In this document: one piece after another, positions 35,617 through 44,634 of the stretch
Layout of the letters: every line of letters begins with the position of its first letter
How positions within the stretch are numbered: the first letter of the stretch is position 1
Assembly (NCBI GenBank): GCA_949300365.1
Contig: CASGEC010000006.1
Coordinates: forward strand, 223,885 to 287,884
Direction of reading: 5' to 3'
DNA from: an uncultured Bacillota bacterium
Lineage (GTDB): Bacteria > Bacillota_I > Bacilli_A > RFN20 > CAG-288
DNA: 64,000 nt
Translations under genes and position numbers: made by a program
The notes under the pieces: generated by a model
What the model saw: the letters and a program-made list of their open reading frames with translations, nothing else
What the model was told of the DNA's origin: nothing
Database searches by the model: none

Positions 35617-36762
35617 ATGGAACAGAAGAAGATCTTCATGACTGGCGACAGACCGACAGGCAAACTTCATATCGGACACTATGTCGGAGCCTTGCGCAGG
35701 CGCGTCGAACTGCAAAACTCCGGCCTTTACGATGAGTGCTATGTCATGATCGCCGACACCCAGGCCCTGACCGACTATTATGACAATCCGGACAGAATCC
35801 GCGAGAGCGTCATTGAAGTCGCCTTGGACTATCTCAGCTGCGGCGTGGATCCTTCCCGTTCCACCATTTTCGTGCAGTCGCGCATTCCCGAGCTTTTTGA
35901 ATTGACGTGCTACTATCTCGACCTTGTGACCCTCTCCCGTCTGGAGAGAAACCCGACGGTCAAAAGCGAGATGCGGCAGAAGGGCATGGAGGATTCCATC
36001 CCGGTCGGCTTTCTCTGCTACCCTGTCAGCCAGGCTGCCGATATCACGGCCTTCGATGCCGATACCGTCCCGGCCGGCGAGGATCAGGCGCCGATGGTGG
36101 AGCAATGCCAGGAGATCGTCCACAAGTTCAATTCCCTCTATGGGGAAACCTTGGTCATGCCTCATCTTCTCCTTCCCGAAAACGACTCCTGCAAGAGGCT
36201 TCCTGGCCTTGATGGAAAGGCCAAGATGAGCAAGTCCCTCAACAACTGCATCTATCTTTCCGACGATGAGCAGACCGTCAACAAGAAAGTCATGACGATG
36301 TTCACCGATCCGATGCATCTGAATATCAACGACAAGGGTCATACCAAAGACAACCCTGTTTTTATCTACCTGGATGCCTTTGCCACGGATGACCATTTCC
36401 GCCGCTTCTATTCCCAATATGAGAACCTCGAAGCCCTGAAGAGAAAATACGAGGATGGCGGTCTTGGCGATGTCGAGGTCAAGCGCTTCTTGGCCAGGGT
36501 CATCAACGATGTCCTTGAGCCGATTAGGCAGAAGAGACACGAGTATGAGAACGACATTCCCGGCGTCTACCGCATCCTTGAGGAAGGCACCGAAAAAGCA
36601 AGGGCAAAGGCCATGGCGACCATCCATCGTGTCCGCCGTGCCATCAAGATCAATTACTTCGAGGATCGGAAGCTGATCGAGAAGCAGGTCAAGCGCTTCA
36701 AGAAACAGCATCAGGACGAAGAGAACCTCAAGGCCTATCTCGCCAAGCAGAAAAAGGCCTGA
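35617..36762 (+). CDS. trpS: Tryptophanyl-tRNA synthetase
   Basis: Charges tRNA-Trp. Class I signature motifs GKLHIGHYVGAL (HIGH) at residues ~15-26 and KMSKS at ~207; tryptophan-pocket DTQALTDYY and AGEDQAPMVEQ. 381 residues, about 50 longer than the compact bacterial TrpRS, owing to a charged helical C-terminal region (KQVKRFKKQHQDEENLK). AAGGAG precedes the ATG. No T-box leader is seen upstream, since the gene is inside a tight gene run. Confidence 0.95.
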   Translation: MEQKKIFMTGDRPTGKLHIGHYVGALRRRVELQNSGLYDECYVMIADTQALTDYYDNPDRIRESVIEVALDYLSCGVDPSRSTIFVQSRIPELFELTCYYLDLVTLSRLERNPTVKSEMRQKGMEDSIPVGFLCYPVSQAADITAFDADTVPAGEDQAPMVEQCQEIVHKFNSLYGETLVMPHLLLPENDSCKRLPGLDGKAKMSKSLNNCIYLSDDEQTVNKKVMTMFTDPMHLNINDKGHTKDNPVFIYLDAFATDDHFRRFYSQYENLEALKRKYEDGGLGDVEVKRFLARVINDVLEPIRQKRHEYENDIPGVYRILEEGTEKARAKAMATIHRVRRAIKINYFEDRKLIEKQVKRFKKQHQDEENLKAYLAKQKKA

Positions 36763-36790
36763 AGACCTTTCGTTTTAAGGTTGCAAGCGG

Positions 36791-36796
36791 TATAAT
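36791..36796 (+). promoter_or_regulatory. -10 box of the SRP RNA gene
   Basis: TATAAT six bases before the first paired base region of the SRP RNA; no strong -35. Confidence 0.6.
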
Positions 36797-36801
36797 CTTC
36801 T

Positions 36802-36886
<85 letters not shown>

Positions 36887-36892
36887 CATAAC

Positions 36893-37330
36893 ATGAAAAC
36901 CCAGGAACTGTCCTCTTTTCTCGATTTGCTTTATCAAAAGGCCGAGACGGGCGCCAAAAAGGGCGAAATCCCGATTTCGGCAATCCTTGTCTTTCCTGAC
37001 GGCACCTACTTCGTGGACGGCAATGCCGTCGAGGAGAAGAACGATGCCTTGGAGCATGCCGAGATGCGTGTCATCCGCAAGGCCATGAAAGAAAAGGGAC
37101 GGTATCTTAAGGACGCTCTCCTGATAGTGTCCCTGGAGCCGTGTCTGATGTGCATGGGGGCCATACTGAAGGCAGGGATTCCCGACCTTTACTATGTCCT
37201 TGACGATGAAAGGCTAGGCGCTCTCTCCCATTACCATGCCTTCGTCGACGACAGGATCCATGTCCATAGGATAAAGGACGACCGCTTCCGCCCGTTGATG
37301 GATAGCTTCTTTGCCGAACTTCGAAGATAG
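36893..37330 (+). CDS. tadA: tRNA-specific adenosine deaminase-like protein
   Basis: Zinc deaminase expected to convert A34 to inosine in tRNA-Arg. 145 residues with HAEMRVIRKA (zinc His plus proton-shuttling Glu) and SLEPCLMCMGAI (PCxxC zinc cysteines). The N-terminal core GEIPISAILVFPDGT is slightly different from the usual E-V-P-V-G-A-V, and the protein is a little short, so a different cytidine-deaminase-fold substrate is possible. ATG 36893 lies only seven bases after the SRP RNA terminator and has no ribosome site, so most translation may depend on read-through. SRP RNA next to tadA is a recurrent Firmicute neighbourhood. Confidence 0.85.
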   Translation: MKTQELSSFLDLLYQKAETGAKKGEIPISAILVFPDGTYFVDGNAVEEKNDALEHAEMRVIRKAMKEKGRYLKDALLIVSLEPCLMCMGAILKAGIPDLYYVLDDERLGALSHYHAFVDDRIHVHRIKDDRFRPLMDSFFAELRR

Positions 37331-37423
37331 AATAAATGCAATCAACGGATCCGTTTGGGGGTTCTTGATAAGATCCTCTTCCTTTGACTTCCTTAAAACC
37401 TGAAGCAGATAGAGAAAGGGGGG
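37273..37423 (+). repeat. Copy A of a degenerate direct repeat (tadA 3' end)
   Basis: The last ~58 bases of tadA and ~93 bases beyond resemble 37979-38127 at roughly three quarters of positions, by eye. Shared blocks include CTTCGAAGATA, GGTTCTTGAT-GAGATCCTC and GGCTTCCTTA-like sequence. Confidence 0.75.
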
Positions 37424-37978
37424 CGAAAACAAAGCTTCTTCGATTTCGTCCTCCGAATAAAAACGTCATGAACATGGCGTGATCCTTGAGGTGCTATATC
37501 TTAGGCTGCAATCCTTGTGCTGCCCAAACGATGCCCCATTGCACTTCTTCCGCCTAAGGAGAATCTTTTCTATTGAAGGAATCCGGTTTGATCTTCTCTC
37601 CTTCCGACCGCGCTGCTGTTTTCTGAAAATTAGTCAGCATAGTTTCAAAGACAAATTACGAATGCGATTAAATCTTTAAAAAAGGACATAAACAACTATA
37701 GCAAACCTATTTAAAGGATTTAGATTGGCTTTAAACTTTGCCCATACTCAAGCCAAAAAATAGGTATCTCATATCTTCCAGCCTTTTGTGGTTGGCCAAT
37801 CAAAGGGCGTTGTACGCATGTTGTACGCCAAGTCTGCCATAGTGGTTCTTCGAGCCGCTAAGCCTTTCTGGTTTCATTGACCTGCAGTGCCTCCAGTTCA
37901 GTCCCAGGCAGAACCTCTCCTTAAGTAGAATCTCGTGCTAGGAGTATCTGAGGCTTGCTCGAAAAAGGGATGGTGTCT
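37424..37978. other. Gene-free stretch between the two repeat copies
   Basis: AT-rich, no credible gene or RNA. Contains a short doubled motif GTTGTACGC (about 37809-37830) and isolated promoter-like A/T runs. Read as decayed DNA. Confidence 0.5.
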
Positions 37979-38127
37979 TAAGGACGACTGCTTCCGATCG
38001 TTGTTGGAAGGCTTCTTTGTTGGGCTTCGAAGATAAGGGAAAACAATCAATGGATTTGTTCGTGGTTCTTGATGAGATCCTCGTCTTTTGGCTTCCTTAG
38101 AGTCGGAAGAAGGTAGAGGAAGGGGGA
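37979..38127 (+). repeat. Copy B of the degenerate repeat
   Basis: Diverged copy of the tadA 3' end plus downstream flank. On the minus strand both copies can be read as FLYLL..LRK.K.EDLIKN, so the duplicated unit may once have carried a minus-strand coding end. Confidence 0.7.
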
Positions 38128-38153
38128 GAATCTTTATAAGAATCGAGGAAGTG

Positions 38154-38702
38154 TCAGAAAAGTTCCCTCTCGTCGTCCTCGTAGAAGGACATGTCCATCA
38201 TCTTCTCGTCCAGGACGATGCGACTCATCTCCAGGGATCTCTTGACATCGATGCACCGCTGGTTCCGGCTTCCGCGGTTGTTGATCTCAATCGAGCGAAG
38301 CGCCATGATGAAACGGCCGTCGACAAGGGAGTCGATATAGGAGAGCAGGACGAGATAGCGCATGTCCTTCTTCGCCTTTTCCAGGATCTCCTCGAAGGTG
38401 AAGCCGGTGAAGCAGATGACGTTGAGATGGTATTTTTCCTTCGCGAGGCGGGCGACAAGGATTGCGTCGTCGAGATTGCAGAAGGGATCGCCGCCGGAGA
38501 GGGTGATACCGCTTGTCGTGTCCTTGTTCTTCTCAAGGACGGGGTCGAGCTGGCTGATATCGATCTCGGTTCCGGCATCAAAAGGCCAGGTCGTGGGATT
38601 CTGGCAGAAGGGGCAGTGATGGATGCAGCCCTGGAAAAAGACGACGATGCGGACACCGGGGCCATCGACGATGGATTCTTCCGCGAAACCGGCAAGTCTC
38701 AT
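38154..38702 (-). CDS. nrdG: Anaerobic ribonucleotide reductase activating protein
   Basis: Radical SAM activase that puts the glycyl radical on NrdD. 182 residues: radical-SAM cysteines CIHHCPFC (CxxxCxxC, ~26-33), GITLSGGDPF for SAM binding, and RFIMALRSIEINNRGSRNQR, the typical NrdG ending region. ATG 38702 has AGGAGA just upstream. Second gene of nrdD-nrdG, 50 bases after nrdD, with a hairpin in between. The region downstream to 37424 contains no further gene of the unit. Confidence 0.94.
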   Translation of the reverse strand: MRLAGFAEESIVDGPGVRIVVFFQGCIHHCPFCQNPTTWPFDAGTEIDISQLDPVLEKNKDTTSGITLSGGDPFCNLDDAILVARLAKEKYHLNVICFTGFTFEEILEKAKKDMRYLVLLSYIDSLVDGRFIMALRSIEINNRGSRNQRCIDVKRSLEMSRIVLDEKMMDMSFYEDDERELF

Positions 38703-38720
38703 GTTCTCTCCTTTATGCGG

Positions 38721-38745
38721 AAAAGCCTGCGCTGGGCAGGCTTTT
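38721..38745 (-). terminator. Hairpin between nrdD and nrdG
   Basis: AAAAGCCTGC / GCAGGCTTTT, perfect 10-bp stem with loop GCTGG, followed by four T-equivalents in the stem itself. Either a partial terminator lowering nrdG relative to nrdD, or an RNA-processing site. Confidence 0.6.
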
Positions 38746-38752
38746 GTTGGCT

Positions 38753-41143
38753 TTAGTCTTCGAATTTCTTTCCGAGCTCGGAAGCATCGGAATAGCGGTT
38801 GTGCTTGACGCGGTCCTTGACCTCGGCCTTCTTGGCGTTGTTGAAGCGGTCGAGCGTTCCGACAAGGTAGCCCGTGATACGGCGGATCCTTTCGAATCCG
38901 ACGCCCTCTTCGCCTTCATGCCGTCCGCACTTGGGGCAGACATCGTTGATGATGCCGTTGTAGCCGCAGCAGGGATCCCGGTCGATCGGATGGTTGATGG
39001 CACCATAGCCGATTCCCTTCTCCTTCATGTGACGGATGATCTTCTCGAAGGCATCGGGGTTCTTGGCGACATCGCCATCGACTTCGATGTAGGTGATGTG
39101 TCCGCCGGCAGTCAGGGCATGGTAAGGCGCCTCGATGTCGATCTTGCGGAACATGGAGATCGGGTAATAGACAGGAACGTGGAAGGAGTTGGTGTAGTAG
39201 TCCCTGTCGGTGATGCCCTTGATCTTGCCATAGCGCTGCTGGTCGATGCGGATGAAGCGGCCGGAAAGACCTTCCGCAGGGGTGGCGATGACGGCGAAGT
39301 TGAGGTTGTTCTTCTTGGTGGCTTCCTGGGCCTTCTTGTCGATTTCGCCGATGATCTTAAGACCCAGGGACTGGGCAGCCTCGCTTTCTCCGTGATGCTT
39401 GCCGATAAGGGCGACAAGGCATTCGGCAAGGCCGATGAAGCCCAAAGTCAAAGAGCCATTGCGGATGACCGGGTCGATCTCGTCATCCCAGCCGAGCTTG
39501 TCGGAATCGATCCAGACACCCTGTCCCATCAGGAAAGGCATGTTCTTGACCTTGCGGTGACGCTGGATTTCCATACGGTCGATGAGCTGCTGGATGACAA
39601 GGTCGCAGATATCGTCGAGCTTGTGGAAGAAGAGGTCGAGATCGCCATGGGATTCGATACCAAGGCGAGGCAGGTTGATGGAGGTGAAGGAGAGGTTTCC
39701 TCTGCCGCAGGTGACTTCGTTCTTCGGATTCCAGTAGTTGCCCATGACGCGGGTACGGCAACCCATATAGGCGACTTCGGAGTTATAGTCTCCGGGCTTG
39801 TAGTACTGCTTGTTGAAGGGGGCATCCAGGAAGGAGAAGTTCGGGAAGAGCCTCTTTCCGGAGCAGACGATGGCCTCGCGGAAGAGGTCGTAGTTGGGAT
39901 CGCCAGGGTTGTAGTTGACGCCTTCCTTGACCTTGAAGATCTGGATCGGGAAGATCGGCGTCTCGCCATCGCCAAGGCCGGCTTCCGTGGCCTTCAGGAG
40001 CATGTGCATGACAAGCCTTCCCTCTTCGGAAGTATCGGTCCCGTAGTTGAGAGAGGAGAAAGGAACCTGGGCACCGGCGCGGGAATGCATCGTGTTGAGG
40101 TTGTGGATGAGGGCTTCCATGGCCTGGTAGGTCTCGTTTTCGACTTCCTTGGCAGCGAATTCGAGGATGGTATGCTTGGCCTTGTCCCAATCGACATCGG
40201 GGAAGTTCTTCTTGAGGCTGTCGAAGGTCTTTTCGGCACTCTCCGGATTCTTGTAGCGCGGCTCTTTTCCGCTGGGGACCAAGTCCTTGAAGAAAGCCTT
40301 CAGGTCCTTTTCATAACGGTCGGACTGAAGCTGGTATTCGGCCATGCGGACGCAGTTGTCGCGGAAAGCCTTGTTGTAGGACTTGATGACGCCCGGAGCC
40401 ATGGAATAGTCGAAGTTGGGGATGGCCTGTCCGCCGTGCATGTCGTTCTGGTCGGCCTGGATGGCAATGCAGGCCAAGGAGGCATAGGTGCGGATGGAAT
40501 TCGGTTCACGGATGAAGCCATGGCCGGTGGAGAAGCCCTTCTTGAAAAGCTTGAGGCAGTCAATCTGGCAGCAGGTCAAGGTCAGGGAATAGAAATCCAG
40601 GTCATGGATGTGGATGTCGCCGTTCTTGTGGGCAAAGGCGATCTTGGGGGCGATCATCTTTTCCAGATAGTAGGCCTTGGCGGTCTCGCTTCCGAACTTG
40701 AGCATCGTGCCCATGGCCGTATTGGCATCGATATTCGCGTTCTCTCTCTTGCCGTCGTTCTCGCTGGCGTCCTGGGTGGCGATGCCATCGATGGTGGACA
40801 TGAGGTCGGTCTTGGCCTCACGGACGCGGGAACGGTTGGCACGATAAAGGATATATTCCTTGGCGGTCTTGGCATAGTTGTGCTCGATGAGGACGTCCTC
40901 GACGATGTCCTGGCAGTCTTCGACCGTCGCCGGGTGGGCATTGTCGGTAAAGTTGCGGTTGATGGTGGTGACGACCTCGTCGGTCAGAGGGCCAAGGGGC
41001 AGGGTTTCTCCCGTCGCCTGGCTGGCCTTGGCGATTGCCAAAAGGATCTTCGTGCTATCGAAAGAGACGACGCGGCCATCCCTCTTGACGATTTTCGTGA
41101 CGACATTCGACGGGCTATAGGGATTTGTCAGTTTGGCTATCAT
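38753..41143 (-). CDS. nrdD: Anaerobic (class III) ribonucleoside-triphosphate reductase
   Basis: Oxygen-sensitive enzyme making dNTPs from NTPs, with a glycyl radical. 796 residues: N-terminal ATP-cone (VKRDGRVVSFDSTKILLAI), the barrel with CRTRVMGN (active-site cysteine region) and GRGNLSFTSINLPR, the zinc site DPCCGYNG and VCPKCG, and the radical glycine in RRITGYLVGTLDRF near the C-terminus. ATG 41143 has GGAGG; the open frame to 41203 is not used. nrdG follows on the same strand. Signals strict or facultative anaerobic growth. Confidence 0.97.
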   Translation of the reverse strand: MIAKLTNPYSPSNVVTKIVKRDGRVVSFDSTKILLAIAKASQATGETLPLGPLTDEVVTTINRNFTDNAHPATVEDCQDIVEDVLIEHNYAKTAKEYILYRANRSRVREAKTDLMSTIDGIATQDASENDGKRENANIDANTAMGTMLKFGSETAKAYYLEKMIAPKIAFAHKNGDIHIHDLDFYSLTLTCCQIDCLKLFKKGFSTGHGFIREPNSIRTYASLACIAIQADQNDMHGGQAIPNFDYSMAPGVIKSYNKAFRDNCVRMAEYQLQSDRYEKDLKAFFKDLVPSGKEPRYKNPESAEKTFDSLKKNFPDVDWDKAKHTILEFAAKEVENETYQAMEALIHNLNTMHSRAGAQVPFSSLNYGTDTSEEGRLVMHMLLKATEAGLGDGETPIFPIQIFKVKEGVNYNPGDPNYDLFREAIVCSGKRLFPNFSFLDAPFNKQYYKPGDYNSEVAYMGCRTRVMGNYWNPKNEVTCGRGNLSFTSINLPRLGIESHGDLDLFFHKLDDICDLVIQQLIDRMEIQRHRKVKNMPFLMGQGVWIDSDKLGWDDEIDPVIRNGSLTLGFIGLAECLVALIGKHHGESEAAQSLGLKIIGEIDKKAQEATKKNNLNFAVIATPAEGLSGRFIRIDQQRYGKIKGITDRDYYTNSFHVPVYYPISMFRKIDIEAPYHALTAGGHITYIEVDGDVAKNPDAFEKIIRHMKEKGIGYGAINHPIDRDPCCGYNGIINDVCPKCGRHEGEEGVGFERIRRITGYLVGTLDRFNNAKKAEVKDRVKHNRYSDASELGKKFED

Positions 41144-41259
41144 TTTTGCAACCTCCAAGATAGGCGAAGAAAAACGATGAGAGAAGGAAAGGCATGTTGG
41201 CATCGGGAAGGATTATGTTCCGTCGTCAGACGGTTTTTCTTTACCTGCGTGCGGATAAA

Positions 41260-41316
41260 ATTATAAGTCATGCGTTCGTCAAAAGGCAGGCTTTTGCTCA
41301 ACAAGTTAACAACTTG
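41260..41316 (-). promoter_or_regulatory. nrdD promoter region with inverted repeat
   Basis: TATAAT (41265-41260, minus strand) lacks a -35 at normal distance. About 45 bases further upstream CAAGTT-AAC-AACTTG (41302-41316) forms a 6-bp inverted repeat suited to a dimeric activator or repressor. No NrdR-box pair is visible. The rest of 41144-41685 shows no gene beyond a doubtful 16-codon frame at 41582. Confidence 0.4.
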
Positions 41317-41685
41317 CAAAGAAGGGCAACCAGCCGCGGTTTGCGAATATGCCGTTAAAGACGGGGAAAAGAAAGGGTGCGTTTGCTAGTATGTAATCTT
41401 TTTCATTTCGGAAAATCTTTTTTTCTCTTCCAGATTGCGTAAACAACTCTCCCCATTTGTCATTTCCTGGACTTGGATGGACTCTCTTTCTCCTCTTTAT
41501 AGGGGAGCGGAAAGAGCCTTTTAAATCTTCCTTTGTCCGTCTTTTGTTGCGGCAGTGGCTGTGCTATCATTTCCTCCGATCATGAGACTTGCGATTCCCT
41601 TTTTCATCAGCGTGACGATGTTCTTCCATTAGCGGGACTTTCTTTTTGCAGGGATTGAAAGAAACGTACAACGGAGGAAAAAATC

Positions 41686-42777
41686 ATGGATTTCATGCTG
41701 GAACGTCTCAAGGCGATGAAGAAGCGTCTTGAGGATATCGATAGGATTCTGACGGCGGGCGAGGGCGATTTCAAAAGCCTTGCCCAGCTTTCGAAGGAAC
41801 GGGCTTCCCTGGAAACGCCAGTCGCGATGTTCGATAAAATCACCGCGATGGAAAGACAGCTTTCCGATGCCCAGGAGATGATGAAGGATCCCGATCCGGA
41901 GATGCGGGAGATGGCTAAGGAAGAGGCCAATGGTCTTGAGAAGGAAATCGAGGAAACGCGGGCAAAGCTTCAGGTCGAACTCCTTCCGAAGGACGAGAAC
42001 GACGAGAAGAACGTCATCATGGAAATCCGCGGCGCTGCCGGCGGCGACGAGGCGAATATCTTTGCGGGCGATCTCTTCCGCATGTATGAGCACTATGCGG
42101 ACAAGAAGGGATGGAAGATCAAGGTCCTGGATAGCCAGCCGACCGCTCTTGGTGGCTATTCCCTTGTCTCCTTCATGGTTGTCGGAAAGGGCGCCTATTC
42201 CCGTCTCAAGTTCGAGTCGGGAGCCCACAGGGTCCAGCGCGTCCCTGTCACGGAGGCCAACGGAAGGATCCAGACCTCGACGGCAACGGTCCTTGTCATG
42301 CCCGAGATCCAGAAGGTGGACATCGCCATCAATCCGGCGGACTTGGAAATCGATACCTACCATTCCTCGGGTGCCGGCGGACAGAACGTGAACAAGACCG
42401 AATCGGCCGTCCGCATCACGCACAAGCCGACGGGAATCGTCGTCTCCTGCCAGGTCGAAAGAAGCCAGATGCAGAACAAGGAAATGGCGATGGAGATGCT
42501 CAAGGCCAAGCTCCAAAACAAATACGAATCCGAACAGGAGGAAAAGATCGGTTCGGAGAGAAGGCTCAAGGTCGGAACGGGCGAGAGAAACGAAAGGATC
42601 CGTACCTACAACTATCCCCAGAACCGCGTGACCGACCATCGTATCGGATATACCATGCTCAACCTGCCGCGCTTCATGGACGGGGACATGGACGATCTTC
42701 TCGATGCCCTTCGCGAGGCCGACCAGACGGACAAGCTTCAGGAAGAGACAAGGAAGCTCGAGGAACAGGGCAAGTGA
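41686..42777 (+). CDS. prfA: Peptide chain release factor 1
   Basis: RF1 recognises UAG and UAA. 363 residues: N-terminal helical domain, the RF1 anticodon tripeptide as PVT ([10 protein letters not shown], against SPF in the prfB product) and the GGQ loop [18 protein letters not shown] before ATG 41686. The GGQ coding region (42349-42483) is base-for-base identical to prfB. prmC, whose enzyme methylates the GGQ glutamine, overlaps its stop. Confidence 0.97.
   Translation: MDFMLERLKAMKKRLEDIDRILTAGEGDFKSLAQLSKERASLETPVAMFDKITAMERQLSDAQEMMKDPDPEMREMAKEEANGLEKEIEETRAKLQVELLPKDENDEKNVIMEIRGAAGGDEANIFAGDLFRMYEHYADKKGWKIKVLDSQPTALGGYSLVSFMVVGKGAYSRLKFESGAHRVQRVPVTEANGRIQTSTATVLVMPEIQKVDIAINPADLEIDTYHSSGAGGQNVNKTESAVRITHKPTGIVVSCQVERSQMQNKEMAMEMLKAKLQNKYESEQEEKIGSERRLKVGTGERNERIRTYNYPQNRVTDHRIGYTMLNLPRFMDGDMDDLLDALREADQTDKLQEETRKLEEQGK
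42349..42483 (+). repeat. 135-bp tract identical to part of prfB (copy in prfA)
   Basis: See the partner at 6884-7018 (opposite strand, about 35 kb away). It codes for 45 residues around GGQ; mismatches begin at 42348 and 42484. Confidence 0.95.
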
Positions 42778-43559
42778 CGCCGAAGAAGGCGCTGTTCCTT
42801 CTTTCCCAGGAAGGGATTCCTCTTTACGATGTCCGGCAGGTCCTTTCTTTGTGGGACGTGGATTTCGATCGGATTGCCCTTTCCGAAAAGGAAATCGATG
42901 ACAAGACCTTTTTCGAAGTCCTGGAAAAGCTCAAGGGCGGCTATCCCGTCGCCTATCTTGTCGGGCATGTCGACCTTCTTTCCGTCCGCGTAAGGGTCTC
43001 TCCGGATGTCCTGATTCCGCGGATGGAAACGGAGGATTTCCTCAGTGATTTGCTTGCGAAAAAGGATCTTTCGGGGAAGAAGGTTCTCGATCTTTGCACG
43101 GGCTCGGGATTCATCGCCCTTGCCATCAAGAAACGGTTTCCTAAGGCTCTCGTCACGGCTAGCGACATTTCCCAAAAGGCGCTATCCCTAGCGGAGCAAT
43201 CGGCAAAGGAGAATGCACTTTCCGTTCATTTCCTGAAATCGGATTTCCTGGATGCTATCGATGGAAAGTTCGATTTCATTATTTCAAATCCACCCTATAT
43301 TCCATTGCATAGCAAATTCGTCAGGGCACCCTATGAGCCACAGTTGGCTTTGTTTTCTGGAGAGGATGGCATGGATTCCTATCGGCAAATCTTTCCTCGT
43401 CTGGAAGAGCATCTTGAGGAGAAAGGGGAGGCCTATTTCGAATTGGAAGACGCCAATGCCGAAAAGACGAAGGCTCTGGCCATGTCGATTCTTCCTTCAA
43501 GGTCGGCCGAGATCCTTCTTGATTTCGATGGGAAGAAACGCTTTCTCCACCTGTTCTAG
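42774..43559 (+). CDS. prmC: Release factor glutamine methyltransferase
   Basis: N5-methylates the glutamine of the GGQ motif of RF1 and RF2. 261 residues: N-terminal helical domain (ending [16 protein letters not shown]), SAM motif [14 protein letters not shown] and the catalytic SNPPYIP. GTG start overlaps the prfA stop (GTGA). Direct functional partner of prfA and prfB in this window. The 3' end overlaps the converging membrane gene by four bases. Confidence 0.95.
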   Translation: MTPKKALFLLSQEGIPLYDVRQVLSLWDVDFDRIALSEKEIDDKTFFEVLEKLKGGYPVAYLVGHVDLLSVRVRVSPDVLIPRMETEDFLSDLLAKKDLSGKKVLDLCTGSGFIALAIKKRFPKALVTASDISQKALSLAEQSAKENALSVHFLKSDFLDAIDGKFDFIISNPPYIPLHSKFVRAPYEPQLALFSGEDGMDSYRQIFPRLEEHLEEKGEAYFELEDANAEKTKALAMSILPSRSAEILLDFDGKKRFLHLF

Positions 43560-44467
43560 TCCGGTTTTGCGCCCATCCATGTCCGACCATCGACAATCAT
43601 GGTAAGAAGGAAGGAGAGGAAGACGACGACCATGGCAAGGATTCCAAAAAGGGGTGTGAGAGCGACATCCCTGCAGGCGAGGATCATGCTGAAGGAAAAG
43701 AGGATGGCGTTGTAGTAGAAGACATATTTGAAATCCTTGGGGAAAAGGAAGCTGGCTCCCAAAAGGAGGGCGAGGATGAAGATGCCGGAGAGGGAGACCT
43801 TGAAGAGAGGGAGGTCTTCGGCATCCGCCCTTCCGGCAAGAAGGGCAAGATAGATGATTGCGACGCCCAAGAAGACGAGTGCCGAGACAAGGCGGGAAAC
43901 GCGCGAGAACTTGATCTGCTTGAGGCGGGCCATGACGTTTTCATCGCCCTTCTGCGTCAGTCTCTCCAGTTCCTTCTCGATGCTCTTGTTGCTGTCCCTG
44001 GCACTGAGGAAATCATAGAAGGTGTCATGGTTTGTGCCTTCATCGAGGCTGTTTCGCCGTCTTTTGATGAGGAACTTGAAGAAGTAGAGGAAATTGAGGA
44101 GCATGCCGATAAGGCAATAGCAAAACTCGGCCCAGAAGATGCCCGTCTTGTTGACATAGGGGACATGGACGCCCGGTATCTCATGCCATTCGGGACTGTA
44201 GAGGATAAGGATGAGGAAGACTTCCAGGAAATAGAACCAGCTTGTCCTGTCGGGGCGATAGAGCGTCAAACTTCCTGTTCCCAAAAGGACGCCGAGCATC
44301 ATCAGGCAGGGCATGACGATGACGATATTGTTGTTGAAGTCGCGGATGTTGTAGAGGATATAGGAAGGAAGGATCAGGAAAAGGCACATGGAAAGGAAGA
44401 CGATGATCCTGTTGAACACATCGACGCGGAGAAGGAGAACAAGAAAAGACTTGAGACGCAGTTTCAT
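43556..44467 (-). CDS. Hypothetical multi-spanning membrane protein
   Basis: 303 residues, about seven to eight hydrophobic helices: three near the N-terminus, one or two at ~110-135, then a cytoplasmic charged segment of about 65 residues (IKRRRNSLDEGTNHDTFYDF) and three or four more helices. No family recognised. Alone on the minus strand, between prmC and metG, with a possible promoter in the 167-base gap to metG. Confidence 0.65.
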   Translation of the reverse strand: MKLRLKSFLVLLLRVDVFNRIIVFLSMCLFLILPSYILYNIRDFNNNIVIVMPCLMMLGVLLGTGSLTLYRPDRTSWFYFLEVFLILILYSPEWHEIPGVHVPYVNKTGIFWAEFCYCLIGMLLNFLYFFKFLIKRRRNSLDEGTNHDTFYDFLSARDSNKSIEKELERLTQKGDENVMARLKQIKFSRVSRLVSALVFLGVAIIYLALLAGRADAEDLPLFKVSLSGIFILALLLGASFLFPKDFKYVFYYNAILFSFSMILACRDVALTPLFGILAMVVVFLSFLLTMIVDGRTWMGAKPD

Positions 44468-44596
44468 GCCTCTATTATAGGTTTTTCCGCTTTCATACGT
44501 CAGAAAGAAAGGAAAACGGCAAAGAAAAAAGATGGAAAGGAGGCGAAAATAACTGCAATTACTTCCGGGAATAAAGCAATTCCCATGGAAAATGGC

Positions 44597-44602
44597 TATA
44601 AT
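44597..44602 (+). promoter_or_regulatory. -10 box of metG
   Basis: TATAAT 33 bases before the metG ATG. No S-box or T-box structure can be fitted in the short leader. Confidence 0.55.
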
Positions 44603-44634
44603 CCTGTTGTCACGATTTGCCCAGGAGAATACAT

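Noticed and set aside
37214..37432. Minus-strand 72-codon frame overlapping the tadA end
   Set aside because: Similarity to the second repeat copy suggests a remnant, but there is no start signal and the frame is short.
38744..41266. 840-codon open frame antisense to nrdD
   Set aside because: Shadow of nrdD; composition typical of reversed codons.
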